Shown: positions 50,363 to 62,140 of the stretch, piece by piece
Numbering within the stretch: position 1 is the stretch's first letter
Layout: every line of letters starts with the position of its first letter
Assembly (NCBI RefSeq): GCF_001540865.1
Contig: NC_033639.1
Span: 6,573,312-6,637,311, forward strand
DNA from: Ananas comosus
Lineage: Eukaryota; Streptophyta; Magnoliopsida; Poales; Bromeliaceae
Reading direction: 5' to 3'
DNA: 64,000 nucleotides
Translations under genes and position numbers: made by a program
Notes under the pieces: model-generated
What the model was told of the DNA's origin: nothing
Seen by the model: only the letters and a program-made list of their open reading frames with translations
Databases searched by the model: none

Positions 50363-51769
50363 GCCATCTTAGACCTAGTGGGAAGATCGGCGAAGTCGGC
50401 GGCCGAACCCACTAGGAACTATTTTATATAGTTCTCACCCTATTTTGTTGCAGGGCCGAGTGCGAGCGTTCCGGGGGAGGATCGCGGTAAGGGCATAGCG
50501 CCCTAGTGTAGTGACCTTCCATTATGCATTAGAGCTATCTTTTGTATATGAGCGTAGATGATGTATAGGTGGTGAGGTATTTTGAAAGATTGTAAACTCT
50601 ATGTTTATGTTTTGAAAGCTTAAAAATGTAAATTAAAGCAATGTAAAGAGGTTGAATGGATGTAATAGTTAGAAATCTCTCTTTCGTTCACTTGTTTATA
50701 CTTGTGATACTTGCTCTTATATGTTTAGCACTGGTTGTGCTCTCGTTGTTGTTGCTTGATCTTGTACGTATTTCAAGTCGTTTTTCTGGAAACTTGTTGT
50801 ACATGACCTTGTCGCTTTAGCCTTGGGCAGATAGGGGAGGTGCTGTCCGTCCGGCGTCTGTTCGACGCCCCCGAACCGGCCCAATTGGCGGGGCTCGGGG
50901 CGTGACAGTGATACCATGCGTCGTGGTAGCTCTACCAAGATTGCCCAATCTATTTGATCACCTAGCTAGCCACTACCAGGTATTATGATGTGGTTGGTTT
51001 GTGACTAGGTTGTGGCGGAATATGCACTTATTTGCAGTGACAATAAGTCATCCACACTCCGTGCATCTAAAAAGTACTAAGGTTCTATCGCAAAATGAAA
51101 ACGACCATACTCAAGACTCCCGACAAATAGGACTCCAAGATCCAATCAAGATGTCCCACATCGGATGGGAACAGAATTGTGATTAAAAATATAAGAGACC
51201 ATGGACCCTAATAATAATAACTAAGTTTAAGCATTTTGAGCCAGTAGTTTGGGTCCAACGAGTTATTATTGCTAGCAGGCACGATCCTTAAATATATATC
51301 ACTAAAGTATTTTTTTCTCACCAATCTCTGTATTACTATTAACAAATCAATTATTTTAGACAAAATCTAACAACTTTATTAAGTGACGCTAACAACTTTA
51401 TTAAAAGATGCAGGTTAAATAGTTGAAAAAAATGTAAAATTGTTCGCCGCAAACGAGCCAGCCCCGCCGTAGGTGTTTCTAGGGCGAGGGGTCATTCATG
51501 GTACAGATTAAATTTGTTTAAATTTTATTTTGAAATCAGGATTATAGGTTCATGGCTTCCAACAGACTCAAGAGTCTGCTGTTAATTACCCCACACTTTC
51601 GGTGTTAAGGAATCCTTGATTAAGAGACCAAATTTAAATGCTGATGATAAAAGAGACAAGGCAGGCAAATAAAATTTTATTAATATAATTTGCCGTGTAC
51701 ATGGCTTAAGCAGGGGCATTCTCCCACTGTACATAGATTTCGCAAAATTAAATATTCAATTTATAGACT

Positions 51770-53205
51770 TGATGGTCACATCTAAACTTGATTTGCTCGG
51801 TTTAGCGACTTGGCGGTCAATTTAAGTTGAGATGCTTAGTTTGGCGACATGGCGGTCGATTTTAAATTGAGTTGCTCAGTTTAATGACATGACGATCAGT
51901 TGAAGGTTGAGATGCTCAGTTTAGCGACATGGCGGTCGATTTTAAATTGAGTTGCTCAGTTTAATGACGTTGCGGTCGGTTTGAGTTTTGGTGCTCAGTT
52001 TAGCGACATGGCGGTCAATTGAAGTTGAGACGCTCAGTTTAGCAACATGGTGGTCGATTGAAAGTTGAGATGCTCAGTTTAGCGACATGGCGGTCGATTG
52101 AAGTTGAGACGCTCAGTTTAGCGACATAGCGGTCGATTGAAAGTTGAGACGCTCAGTTTAGCGACATGGCGGTCGATTTTAAATTGAGTTGCTCAGTTTA
52201 ATGAATGGCGATCGATTTGAGTTTTGGTGCTCAGTTTAATGACATTGCGATCGATTTGAGTTTTGGTGCTCAGTTTAATGACATTGCGATCGATTTGAGT
52301 TTTGTTGCTTAGTTTAATGACATGGCAGTCGGATGCTCAGTTTAACGACGTGATGGTCAATTGTTCAGTTTAACGACTTGACGGTCATATTTGAATATTA
52401 TTTGCTCAATTTAGCGACATGGCGGTCGATTTTAAATTGAGTTGCTCAGTTTAGAGATATGGAGGTCGATTTGACTTTTGGTGCTCAATTTAATGACATG
52501 GCGGTCGGATGTTCAGTTTAATGACTTAATAGTCATTCGTTCAGTTTAACGACTTGATGGTCATTTGTTCAGTTTAACGACTTGATGGTCAATTTGAATT
52601 TGAATTCAGTTTAACGACTTGACGGTCAAATGTTCAGTTTAACGACTTGATATTCAGTTTAACGACTTGATGGTCATTTGTTCAGTTTAACGACTTGATA
52701 TTCAATTTAACGACTTGGTGGTCATTTGTTCAGTTTAACGACTTGAGGGTCAATTTGAATTCGACCTTAGTTTAACGACTTGACGGTCAAATGTTCAGTT
52801 TAACGACTTAATGGTCTTTTGAATTTGTATTCAGTTTAACGACTTGATGGTCATTTGTTCAGTTTAACGACTTAAGGGTCAATTTGAATTTGAATTCAGT
52901 TTAACGACTTGACGGTCAAATGTTCAGTTTAACGACTTGATGGTCAAATGTTCAGTTTAACGACTTAATGGTCATTTTGAATTTGAATTCAGTTTAATGA
53001 CTTGACGGTCAAGTGTTCAGTTTAACGACTTGATGGTCAATTGTTCAGTTTAACGACTTGACGGTCGTTGTTTAGTTTAACGACTTTGCGGTCGTTTAGT
53101 TTAACGACTTTACGGTCATTTGAATGTGAATTGTTTAGTTTAATGACTTTGCGGTCGTTTGAATGTGAGTTGTTTAGTTTAACGACTTTGCGGTCGCTTG
53201 GATTT
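51770..53205 (+). repeat. Minisatellite 1: 27-40 bp units around CAGTTTAACGACTTGATGGTC
   Basis: Tandem units share the core TCAGTTTA-[AG]CGAC-[AT]TG-[GA]-GGTC. Units at the left are about 36-42 bp (GACATGGCGGTCGATTGAAG) and shorten to about 27 bp (GACTTGATGGTCATTTG) at the right, a graded array. No promoter or gene is visible. A longer allele of the same array is at 30284-31912. Confidence 0.9.
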
Positions 53206-53390
53206 GAGAGGCTTTGGATTTTGGGGTTTTAGTTGTGGACTTTAGGTTTTGGGCTTTATTTGTGGACTTTGGGTTTTGAGATTTTATTTGTGGACTTTGG
53301 GTTTTGGATCTTATCTGTGGACTTTGGATTTTGAGTTCGATTCAGATCGAGTTGACGTGAACCTTTTGTATTTGATTTGGGTTGAGCCGC
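53206..53390 (+). repeat. Minisatellite 2: GTGGACTTTGGGTTTTG units
   Basis: A short run of about 30-bp units with the words TTGTGGACTTTGGGTTTTG and GATTTTATTTG bridges the first and third arrays. It is duplicated at about 31920-32060. Confidence 0.75.
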
Positions 53391-53564
53391 CTTAGGTTGG
53401 TTTGGCCCTTCTGAATTTGGTTTGGGTCGACCGTTATGCTTTGGTTCAAGACCCGTTGAGACTTGGTTTAGGTCGAACCCATATGCGTAGTTCGAGATTC
53501 TTTGAATTTAATTTAGGTCAAGCCCTTATGGTTTGGCTCAACTTGGACCCTCTTATAGTCTTGT

Positions 53565-55215
53565 TTCGTTTGAACCGACTTCGAATCAAGTTGAAGTAGT
53601 TCGGCTCAAGTTGGCTCGGCTCGGGTCTGTTTGAGTTGAACCCGACTTGTGGTTTGATTTGGTTTAGTTCGATCTTCATATATTTCGGTTCAGATCGGAT
53701 CCACTTCGGTTCGAGTTGAATCTTCTATGGTTCGGTTCAAATTGAATCAACTTCGGTTAAAGTCGAATCCTTTGCAGTTCGGTTCAAGTTGAATCCCATA
53801 TGGTTCGGTTCGGATTGGATCCACTTCGGTTCAAGTCAAATGGTTTGGTCCGGATCGAATCCACTTCGGTTCAAGTCGGATCCTTTGTGGTTTGGTTCAG
53901 ATCAGATCTACTTCGGTTCAAGTCAAATACTTTGCGGTTCGGTTCAGATCGGATCCACTTCGGTTCAACTCAAATCCTTTATAGTTTGATTCAGATCAAA
54001 TCCACTTTGGTTCAAGTCAAGTCCTTTATGGTTTGGTTCAGATCGGATCCACTTTGGTTCAAGTTGAATCTTTATGGTTCGGTTCGGACTGGATCCACTT
54101 CGGTTCAAGTCAAATCCTTTATGGTTTGGTTCGGATCGGATCTACTTCGGTTCAAGTCAAGCCCTTTATTGTTCGGTTCGGACCGAATCCACTTCGATTC
54201 AAGTTCAGTTCCTTATGGTTCGGTTCTGATCGGGTCTACTTCGGTTCAAGTCGAATTCTTTATGGTTTGATTCGGACCGGATCCACTTTTGTACAAGTTG
54301 AATCCTTTATGGCTCGGTTCGGATCGGATCCACTTCGGTTTGAGTTGAACCCTTTATAGTTTGGTTTAGATCGGATCCACATCAGTTCGAGTCGAATCTT
54401 TTATGGCTTGGCTCGGGTCGGATCCACTTCGGTTTGAGTCGAATCCTTTATTGTTTGGTTCGGATAGGATCCCCTTCGGTTCAAGTCGAATCCTTTGCGG
54501 TTCGGATCAGATCGGATCCACTTTGGTTCAAGTTGAATCCTTTATCGTTTGGTTTGGACCAGATCCACTTCGGTTCAAGTCGAACCCTTTATGGTTCAGT
54601 TCGGATCGAATCCACTTTGCTTCGAGTCGAATTCGTTATAGTTCGGCTCGGATTGGATCCCCTTTGAGTCGAACTCTTTATAGTTCGGTTCGGATCGGAT
54701 TCACTTTGGTTTGAGTCAAATGCTTTATAGTTCGGTTCGGATCGGATCCACTTCGGTTCGAATCGAATCCTTCATGGTTCGGTTCGGATCGGATCCACTT
54801 TGTTTCGAGTTGAATCCTTTATGGCTCGGTTCGGACGGATCCACTTCGGTTTGAGTCGAATCCTTTATTATTCGGTTCGGATAGGATCCCCTTTGGTTCA
54901 AGTCGAATCCTTTGCGGTTCGGTTCAAGTCGAATCCTTTGTGGTTCGGTTCAGATCGGATCCACTTTGGTTCAAGTTGAATCCTTTATGGTTCGGTTTGG
55001 ACGGGATCCACTTTGGTTCAACTTGAATCCTTTATAGTTCGGTTCGGACCGGATTCACTTCGGTTCAAGTCAAATCCTTTATGATTTGGTTCAGACGGGA
55101 TCCGGTTTGGTTCAGTTCGCATCAGATTCACTTTGGTTTAAGTCGAATCCTTTATGATTTGGCTCAGACGGGATCCGGTTCGGTTTAAGTCGAATCCTTT
55201 ATGATTCGGTTTAGG
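53565..55215 (+). repeat. Minisatellite 3: 47-bp units with GGATCCACTTCGGTTCAAGT
   Basis: About 35 imperfect units of 47 bp are centred on GGATCCACTTCGGTTCAAGT followed by CGAATCCTTTATGGTTCGG. Start points at 53904, 53951, 54744 and 54791 confirm the 47-bp period. Long open frames reading FGSDRIHFGSS-type peptides are a by-product of a unit with few stops. 47 is not a multiple of three and adjacent frames carry equivalent ORFs, so coding is unlikely. Confidence 0.92.
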
Positions 55216-56160
55216 TTGAACCGATTTGTAATTGGCTCAACTTGGCTTGGCTCGAACCTCATGTGCTTCTGTTTGAGTTGAACCCGGCATATGCTTTGGT
55301 TCGGCTTGACTTGGAACCCTTTTGTGGTTCAGTTCGATTTGAACTGACTCGTGGTTTGGTCTACTCGATCCTTATGTGGTTCAGTTTGAGTTGAACCAAC
55401 TTGCAGTTTGGTTCAGGTCGAACCAGTTCATTATTTGGTTCAAAGCTCTTGAGTCTCAGTTCGATTTCGGTTGAATCGGCTTATGAGTCGATTCGGTTCA
55501 TCATTTTGGGTTCAGTTCACCTCCTTAGGTTCGGCTCAACTTAATTTTGGTTCGGTTCATTGTTGCGAGTTCGGTTCAATGCCATATATGTGGTTTAACA
55601 CTTAGGCTTGGTTCACCGTTATAAATTTGGTTCACCATTTTAGACTTGGTTCACCAATTTATTTTTTTTATTTTTATTTTTTATCCATTACTTACGTGAA
55701 CCGACGTCAACTTGGGTTGGTTCAATTAGAGCTTGTATCCAAGCCGATTTGACTTAAGCTTAGCTCCTCCTTTTTCACATTGAACTCATAATCATATTGG
55801 ATTCAGTTCAAACCAAATATTTATACAGTCGATTTGGTTTAACCGAATCAAACCCGGGTCAAACCTATCACGACGACGGCGACCCGGTTAAATAAACCGG
55901 ACTCGGGCCAAGCCTATCACGAAGATAGCAAATTAAAATATGTTCGTCATTTTTTTTAATTATTTTTTTATTTGATCGATCCGAGCCTATCGCGAAGATG
56001 GTCGTGTTGATCAAGTCGAATCGTGCCTATCACGAAGATAGCAAATGATTCGAACAATGCCTATCGCGAAGATGGCAAATCAAAATATGTTCATCATTTT
56101 TTTTTTATTGTCCAAATATGCGGCGGGTTCGATCGTGTTGAGCCTATCACGAAGATGACC
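55216..56160. other. Degenerating extension of the minisatellite, then dispersed CCTATC(A/G)CGAAGATGG words
   Basis: GGTTCGGTT-like words continue with decreasing regularity to about 55.8 kb. From 55.86 kb the phrase GCCTATCACGAAGATAGC recurs at irregular spacing. No gene is recognised. Confidence 0.6.
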
Positions 56161-56161
56161 G

Positions 56162-56386
56162 CTCGATCAACCCTTTCGACCATGTCGAGCCTATCGCGAA
56201 GATAGCCGCACGGTTTACGTAGTAAAATAGCCGTGGCTCGATCAACCCTTTCGACCATGTCGAGCCTATCACGAAGATGGCCGCACGGTTTACGTAGTAA
56301 AATATTCGGTGCTCGTTCAACCATTTCGACCATGTCGAGCCTATCGCGAAGATAGCCGCACGGTTTAGAGATTAGCGATGCATACG
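56162..56386 (+). repeat. Three 75-bp tandem repeats
   Basis: Units starting CTCGATCAACC at 56162, 56237 and about 56312 (CTCGTTCAACC) are spaced exactly 75 bp. Each contains CATGTCGAGCCTATC and CGCACGGTTTACGTAG. They form a small ordered array in otherwise irregular repeats. Confidence 0.85.
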
Positions 56387-56514
56387 CACGGTGGAAGTGA
56401 CGATTTGATGTCAAATTTGATCGGTTCGAAACCTATCACGAAGATGGTCGGGTTGATCAAACTGACAATAAAATCGCACTTACGCTATTCGTATGCATGT
56501 ATATCTCTTGTTGT

Positions 56515-56660
56515 CGTTGGGGAAGTCGCCATGATCGTCGTCGTTGGGGAAGTCGCCACGATCGCCGCCGTCGTCGTCGTCGTCGTCGTTGGGGAAGTCG
56601 CCATGATCGCCGCCGTCGTCGTCATCGTCGTCAGAATCGTTGTAGCCGTCGCCATCGTGA
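56515..56660 (+). repeat. GTC-rich simple repeat
   Basis: Tandem GGGGAAGTCGCC modules are mixed with (GTC)n runs, followed by a pyrimidine-rich tract to about 56750. The Arg- or Asp-rich ORFs across it are artefacts of composition. Confidence 0.8.
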
Positions 56661-56749
56661 TCGTGCTTCAACTCTTTTTTTCTTTTTTCTTTTTTTTACT
56701 TTCTTTTTTCTCTCTTTTTTTCATTCTTTTTCTTCTTTTTTTTTGTTGG

Positions 56750-57988
56750 CATAAAAGAGGGGACCCCACTCCCTCTCTCTATGTATGAACCAAAGAGGGA
56801 GAGGGAGTTGGAGCCTCCTCCTGGCGGCCACTCTTTCTCTCTTTTTTTTTTCTTTTTTTTTTGCTTTTTGCTTCAATTTTTTTTAAAAAAATCTCCCCTC
56901 TAAAAAAATCCTCTCCCTTGAATTCATGGTCCCATTTATTGTGGTTTTAGGACCTCTTCAATTTGGGAAATAATACAAAATATTTTGCAAATGAGGCAAT
57001 GCTATTTTCTTTATCTCTTTCCTTTTTGACATCTAATTCTCTAAGGAGAGTGGTAATTAAATCACAATTTAATTTCTTTCCTTGTATATCCTCAATTTGA
57101 ATTTGAATTTGAATTTTTATCTCAAGCAAAGTATGTCCTTAATTTGAATTTGAATTTTTTTTCATCTCAAATAAAAATAAATCTTCATGATAGACTTATT
57201 AAAAGTTTGTATCAAGTTATAAATATTTATTATTTTTCATGTCAAAATGAGTTGAATATATACTTTGCCACTTTTAACCAGTAATTTTTAATAGCTTTTA
57301 TATAAAATTATAGATTTATTGCTTATAGTGTAGGAATTGAAAAAATAGAATAGTTAAGTGGTGCCTTTGAAAAAACAGTACGTGTAGAAAGTGAAAAAAA
57401 AAAATTGTGAACTATAGTGTAATATAATATAATTAGTGTAAAGCTACTATACTTCTGGAAGTACAAAAGAGTTGGTGCTTCTGACTCTTTAGACATTGGA
57501 TCAAGGATTGTAGGGTTGAGATGATAGTGGTCTCCACTGGGGATTAGTGGTCTCCTAGGCTTTAGTGGCCCCTTAGGAGAATAATATTATTCCAAGGGTT
57601 AAAAATGATCAAAGGAGTTAATCAAAAGGTTAAAAAATTGGAAGGACCACATAAGTGGTGCTCTCGGAAGCAGCATAGTCGAATTCATGTAATTAAGCCT
57701 TTAGTAAAAAAAATTAAAGAAGTTTGATAAAAACAAGTGAATCAATAAAAGCCACAAAACTTGTAAGTTGTAAACTTATACACGGAACTGTGTACAAACC
57801 CACCGTATGCACAAGGATACCCACCAATACACACAAGGTGTTTACAATCATAATATCCACCAAGATGAACTACACATCCTAATCATGCTAATCAGAGCAA
57901 CTAAACATAGACTAAACTAGTGTGAACATAAATCATACAATTAACATCTCAAGTATAAACTCCAACATACATAACCCACCACACAACA
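56750..57988. other. AT-rich spacer before the second LTR
   Basis: No gene, TIR pair or LTR border is recognised. It holds a TTTGAATTTGAATT run near 57.1 kb. Confidence 0.4.
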
Positions 57989-59442
57989 TGTAAGGTACCG
58001 GACTTCGAAAATCATGAGGTTACGATGTACGTTCGATTGGAAAGCCATTTGAATGGTTTCGGTGAAGCTCGGAAGCATTCGGGTGTTTCGGTGCGCGTAG
58101 ACATGAAAACGGGACCCGAAGGTTACGTTGTGCCGTGAACTAAATCCGGCATTTGCGTGGATGAAAACATGATGTAAATACGCTCGAAATCATGTTTTAG
58201 GTGTCTCGGTTCGATTTGAGACGAATCGGAAGTCAAACGGGCGAAAATGGAGCAAAACGGAGCAAGATGGGCAAAAGCTGAAAATTGCTGTTTTCTGGTC
58301 CATGGGGGACCGGTCCCTGCATGGGAGGACCGGTCCCCGTACGCGAAATTGCCCATTTTGGGCTGTTTGAGAGGCTAAGAGTTGAGGGGGCTTATTGCAA
58401 TTGTTACACAAGTTGGAGACAAAGAGAGGGGATGGCTCTCTCCCTTTCTCATTTCCCTCAACCGTAGCCTCTCCCTCTCTCTCTAAAACTCTCTCTTTCT
58501 CTCTCTAGGAAGTGGAGCAAGGAAGGAGAAGGTGGAGGAGAAAGCTTGAAGAAGGGGTTCTACTTCTTCTTCTTCCTCTTTGGGCCATTGGAGCAAGCTC
58601 TAAGGTAAGCTTTTGATGCTCAACAATGGTAGCTTTCTATAGTTTGGATTTTGAACTCTAAGAATGGGTTTAGAGGTATTCTAGCATGCTAATTAGAGGT
58701 TTGATGCTTGAATCCTAAACTTTAATGGTGGATTTAGCCTAGTTGTAAACCTAGGGCTTAAAGTGGGTTTCTTGGTAGATCATGGGTTTTGATCTCTAGA
58801 AATGATGTTTTTGGGATTCTAGGATGCTAATGAGATGATTATTACCTAAATCTTTGGTGGATTTGGGTTAGTTAGTATCAATGGCATTTAAGGCTTCAAA
58901 AATGGGGGTTTTGTAAATAGTTGGGTTTAATCTCTTTTAACCCTCTGTAAACCTAATTGATAGGTCATTGAACGCGTGGGAAGCGACGGTTCGTCGATTC
59001 GTCGAGCGGGGCGACGTTCCGACTGAAACAAGTGTTCGTGGGTTTGTATTGACCCGAGGAGCCGAGGCGGCTTCAATAAATCGTGGGATCGCATCCCGAG
59101 CATCATAACGAAGAACCGAAGACCTTTAATTTACAGATCGCAAATCGGTGGTCATTTGACGGTCGCATGTGAGTGGGGTCGAGCCGTGCGGCGTGCGCCG
59201 CGGGAGGCCGATTGCTAGTGACGACGAGCAATCGGAACGCGATAAAAGGTGGGTGGTGTCCATCCCGAAGCAATCGGGCTCCCTTCTATGTCTTAGTACA
59301 TTTCGATTCTGCATCTTGTATTATTGCATTATAGGATGATTGTGCATTGCCTTTCCTTATGCTTTCCTTGATGATATCGTAGCATGTATTGGATACTTGA
59401 CATAGTGGATCGATAAGGATTGGGTCGAGACTTGTGAATCCT
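57989..59442 (+). mobile_element. Second chromovirus-type LTR, truncated at an N
   Basis: It starts TGTAAGGTACCGGACTTC exactly like the solo LTR and follows it with moderate divergence (TCATTTGAATGG equivalents, GACCGGTCCC palindromes, CT-rich leader, GCGTGCGCCGCGGGAGGCCG). After GATAAGGATTGGGT the similarity ends at the N at 59443, about 1,450 bases in. The solo LTR runs 3,192 bases, so the distal half is missing, most likely through an assembly join. Confidence 0.85.
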
Positions 59443-59443
59443 N

Positions 59444-61390
59444 ATTAAATAATATCTGGGTTTCCATTAATAGAAGTGGTGGCGACAGTGGTAGTAGTAG
59501 TAGTATCAGTGGACAAGTGCCATGTTCGGAGAACAACATAAACACCACTTGCATAAGCTTCTCATGTGTAATACCTTTCTACATGCATGGATACCAAAGA
59601 TAGTTCCAGTTAACTATCTCAGGCAGACGGTCATCTTCTGAGAGAGAGTCTTCTGGGCACTACGGCAAACCCGGTTACGATCACCTTTCGGACAGTACAC
59701 GATCGATGGAAGGTACACGACCAAGACCGCTTGTGGGAGTTGAGACCAGGCGGGATATTACTATGGAATTTTGGAAAATCCTTAACAGTAGCGTAGCAGT
59801 CTCTGTGCTCAAGCCTCTGGACCTAAGGACTGGACAGGACATATGGCCGGGGAGGATGGCTTTGCTTAAGACTGGAGTAGCCTTTTTTGATTTAACCATT
59901 TCTTTATCGATGCGAAACCTTAACTTAAGTGAACTAAAAAATAATAAGGCTCCAAAAGAATCAACGAACTTTTATGATTGGTTGTCAAACGTCAACCCTC
60001 TAGAAAGTAAACCACATGAATGGAAATCCAAACATGAAATTAGCTGGCATATGGACTTCCCATGGAACCCACAACGAAGCATGTAGTTCATTAACAACTC
60101 ACTATAATCAAGTCAACAGCCAAGAAACAGTTCCACAGAGGATCATGGTAAAACAATATGACAACATAACCTCCATTCTATGTGATTTGACACACACATT
60201 ATATGACACGGCTTCCTAAAAATCAAGCAGCAGCCCACATGCATCCCATGATAAAAGTAAAATTGCTGTAGTTACAATATCAATCTACATGCTGCAGCAA
60301 CTTAGGATAGTCCAATAGACTTTGAGCACACCACTCTGAACAATAGAAGAGTTGAAGAAAGTTAAGAAAAATGGGATCCAAATCAACAAACAAAAGTATT
60401 AGTTATCTTCTTTTTTTAAAGAAAGAAAAAGTACCAGTTATAGACTGATTTTGTGTAGAAGTTACGAAAGAAAGAGACTGAAATCACAGAGGGTCCTACA
60501 TTGGACTTCACTAGATACGAAAGCAATAAAATCTTGTAAAATGTTACTAAACCAGTTACTAAAGATAACAAATAGAAAGAGCAAAAAACATGTGAAGACA
60601 GAATATAGAAAAGGAACTCCAAGAGCTGGAAGGAGGAGGTCATGCCTCTACTTCGAATAAGACAACATAAGGATCCAGTAAAACCATTTGTGATTTAATA
60701 GAAGAACAAGACTACGCTAGGAAAGAAGCAAAATTGAAAGGTGCTTGGTTACAGCAAAATTGAAGATTGAAATGAGAAAAAGAAGAAAAGAAGGCATGAC
60801 CTTCTAAAAAGGTGCTCGGTTATAGCTTAAAAGAATACTATATCAAACAACCTGAAAAGATAGAGACCCAAAAATCAAAGCACCGTTACCAATCAGGGCG
60901 ACAGACAGAATTTTCACATTGATCAGGATAAAAACTTGGTTTGTCCAAGCAGAACTTGCTTGAATTTAAGCCGTGCTAAGAATATTGGATAAACAATAGT
61001 TGAATGGCCTCAGGCCAATAACTTACAGAGGAAATGCTTAGAGATTTGGAGACAATTTAGAGATACCTTTGTATATAAAGAAGGATTGCAAACGAAGTTG
61101 TTTCAGTAACTTCATTTTTCTGATGCTCAAGAAAGAATTCTTAGGTGATACAGAAGGCAAGAAGGACTTAAAAATCAAATAAATCGACAAAGCATGTTAA
61201 AGATAGTATTTCTAACATGCGCTATTTCGGTAATTCTGGGTGAATCTCAAAATACAATTACAAACAAATAGCTACCAAGTTGCAGAGAGAGAATGTGTAG
61301 GAATATCAATTAAAGGAACCCAATAATTTTTTATTTTCAAAAAAGCACAAAATGTACTGGACTCACAGGACTCCAACCACTACTAATTTG
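59444..61390. other. Unassigned sequence with no recognised gene
   Basis: An open frame at 59706-60086 (+) is 126 codons long but matches no family I know and shows no splice context. A shorter minus-strand frame overlaps it. The rest is A-rich with no TIR or LTR borders visible. Confidence 0.4.
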
Positions 61391-61928
61391 AGGCTCTCTA
61401 GTTACAAGTTTTAGAGTGTAGTGCTCTGAAATTTTGCAAATAGCAGAGTTCCGGGTAAAAATAGTTTTTAACACTATTTTGATGGTTTTGGTTGTGTTTG
61501 AGGAGTGTTAGTGTTTTCGGTGCGACAATGACAGGAAAACAAACTCCGAAAAGCAAAATCTGCAAAACTGCAGTTTTGCTGTGCATACTGGTACTAAAGT
61601 TTGGGGTACGAATACTCAGCTGTGAGTTGGCTGGATGAGTTCCCGGGTTTGAGGAACTTCCCTAGAGTACCGATACTAAAGTTGGGAGTACCGGTACTGA
61701 AGTTTTGGAGTATTGGTACACTTTAATGAATGGTTTCTTCTAGGGTTCGAATTCTGCAGAATGCCCCTGAGTACCGGTACACTAGGGAAGTGTACTAGTA
61801 TTGATGTTCGAATACTGATACTCAACTCTGCGAAACCTGAATTTGCAAATGTTTGGAGGGTTTAAATGCAATTGTGGCACTCCTATAAGTACCCCTTCAC
61901 AGCCAAACACCCCCTCGCCCCCTCATTT

Positions 61929-61971
<43 letters not shown>

Positions 61972-62110
61972 AAGGAGAAGAAAAACCTTAGAAATCCCTT
62001 TTGTTGGATCTCTTTCATCCAGCTCCTTGCAAACTTGGAGAAGGTCAAGGACACTTGGAAGGCGCTCTAGGAGGGACAAGGCAACCACTCTAACCCTCAC
62101 TTCCCTTGTT
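61391..62110 (+). repeat. Probable LTR fragment of a third related gypsy family
   Basis: The order of features mirrors the two chromovirus LTRs: a GATGGTTTTGG...TTTTCGGTGCG segment, a GAAAACAAACTCCG segment, and repeated GTACCGGTAC words in place of GGACCGGTCC. A CCTATAAGTACC TATA-like site and a long (CT)n leader at about 61930-61970 follow. Ends are not defined. Confidence 0.45.
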
Positions 62111-62140
62111 TGGAGGAGAAAAGGTGAGTGGAAGTTTTTA

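Larger units (their letters stand above)
47716..50907 (+). mobile_element. Solo LTR of a Ty3/gypsy element with 5-bp target duplication
   Basis: This 3,192-bp LTR starts TGTAAGGTACCGGACTTC and ends GGGGCTCGGGGCGTGACA (TG...CA). It is bordered by a perfect GTGAT duplication at 47711-47715 and 50908-50912. No pol sequence is attached on either side, so it is a solo LTR left by recombination. It includes a CT-rich leader near 48.2 kb, a 54-bp minisatellite near 49.8-50.1 kb and a (TCTA)n run near 50.34 kb. Length and ends suit the Tekay/Del chromoviruses. A character-reversed copy appears at 27181-30264. Confidence 0.92.

Noticed and set aside
53789..54714. Repeat protein with FGSDRIHFGSS motifs
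   Set aside because: It arises from the 47-bp minisatellite. Equivalent frames overlap, the period is not a multiple of three, and no gene context exists.
56480..56754. Arg-rich or Asp-rich proteins
   Set aside because: They are both readings of a GTC/GAC simple repeat.
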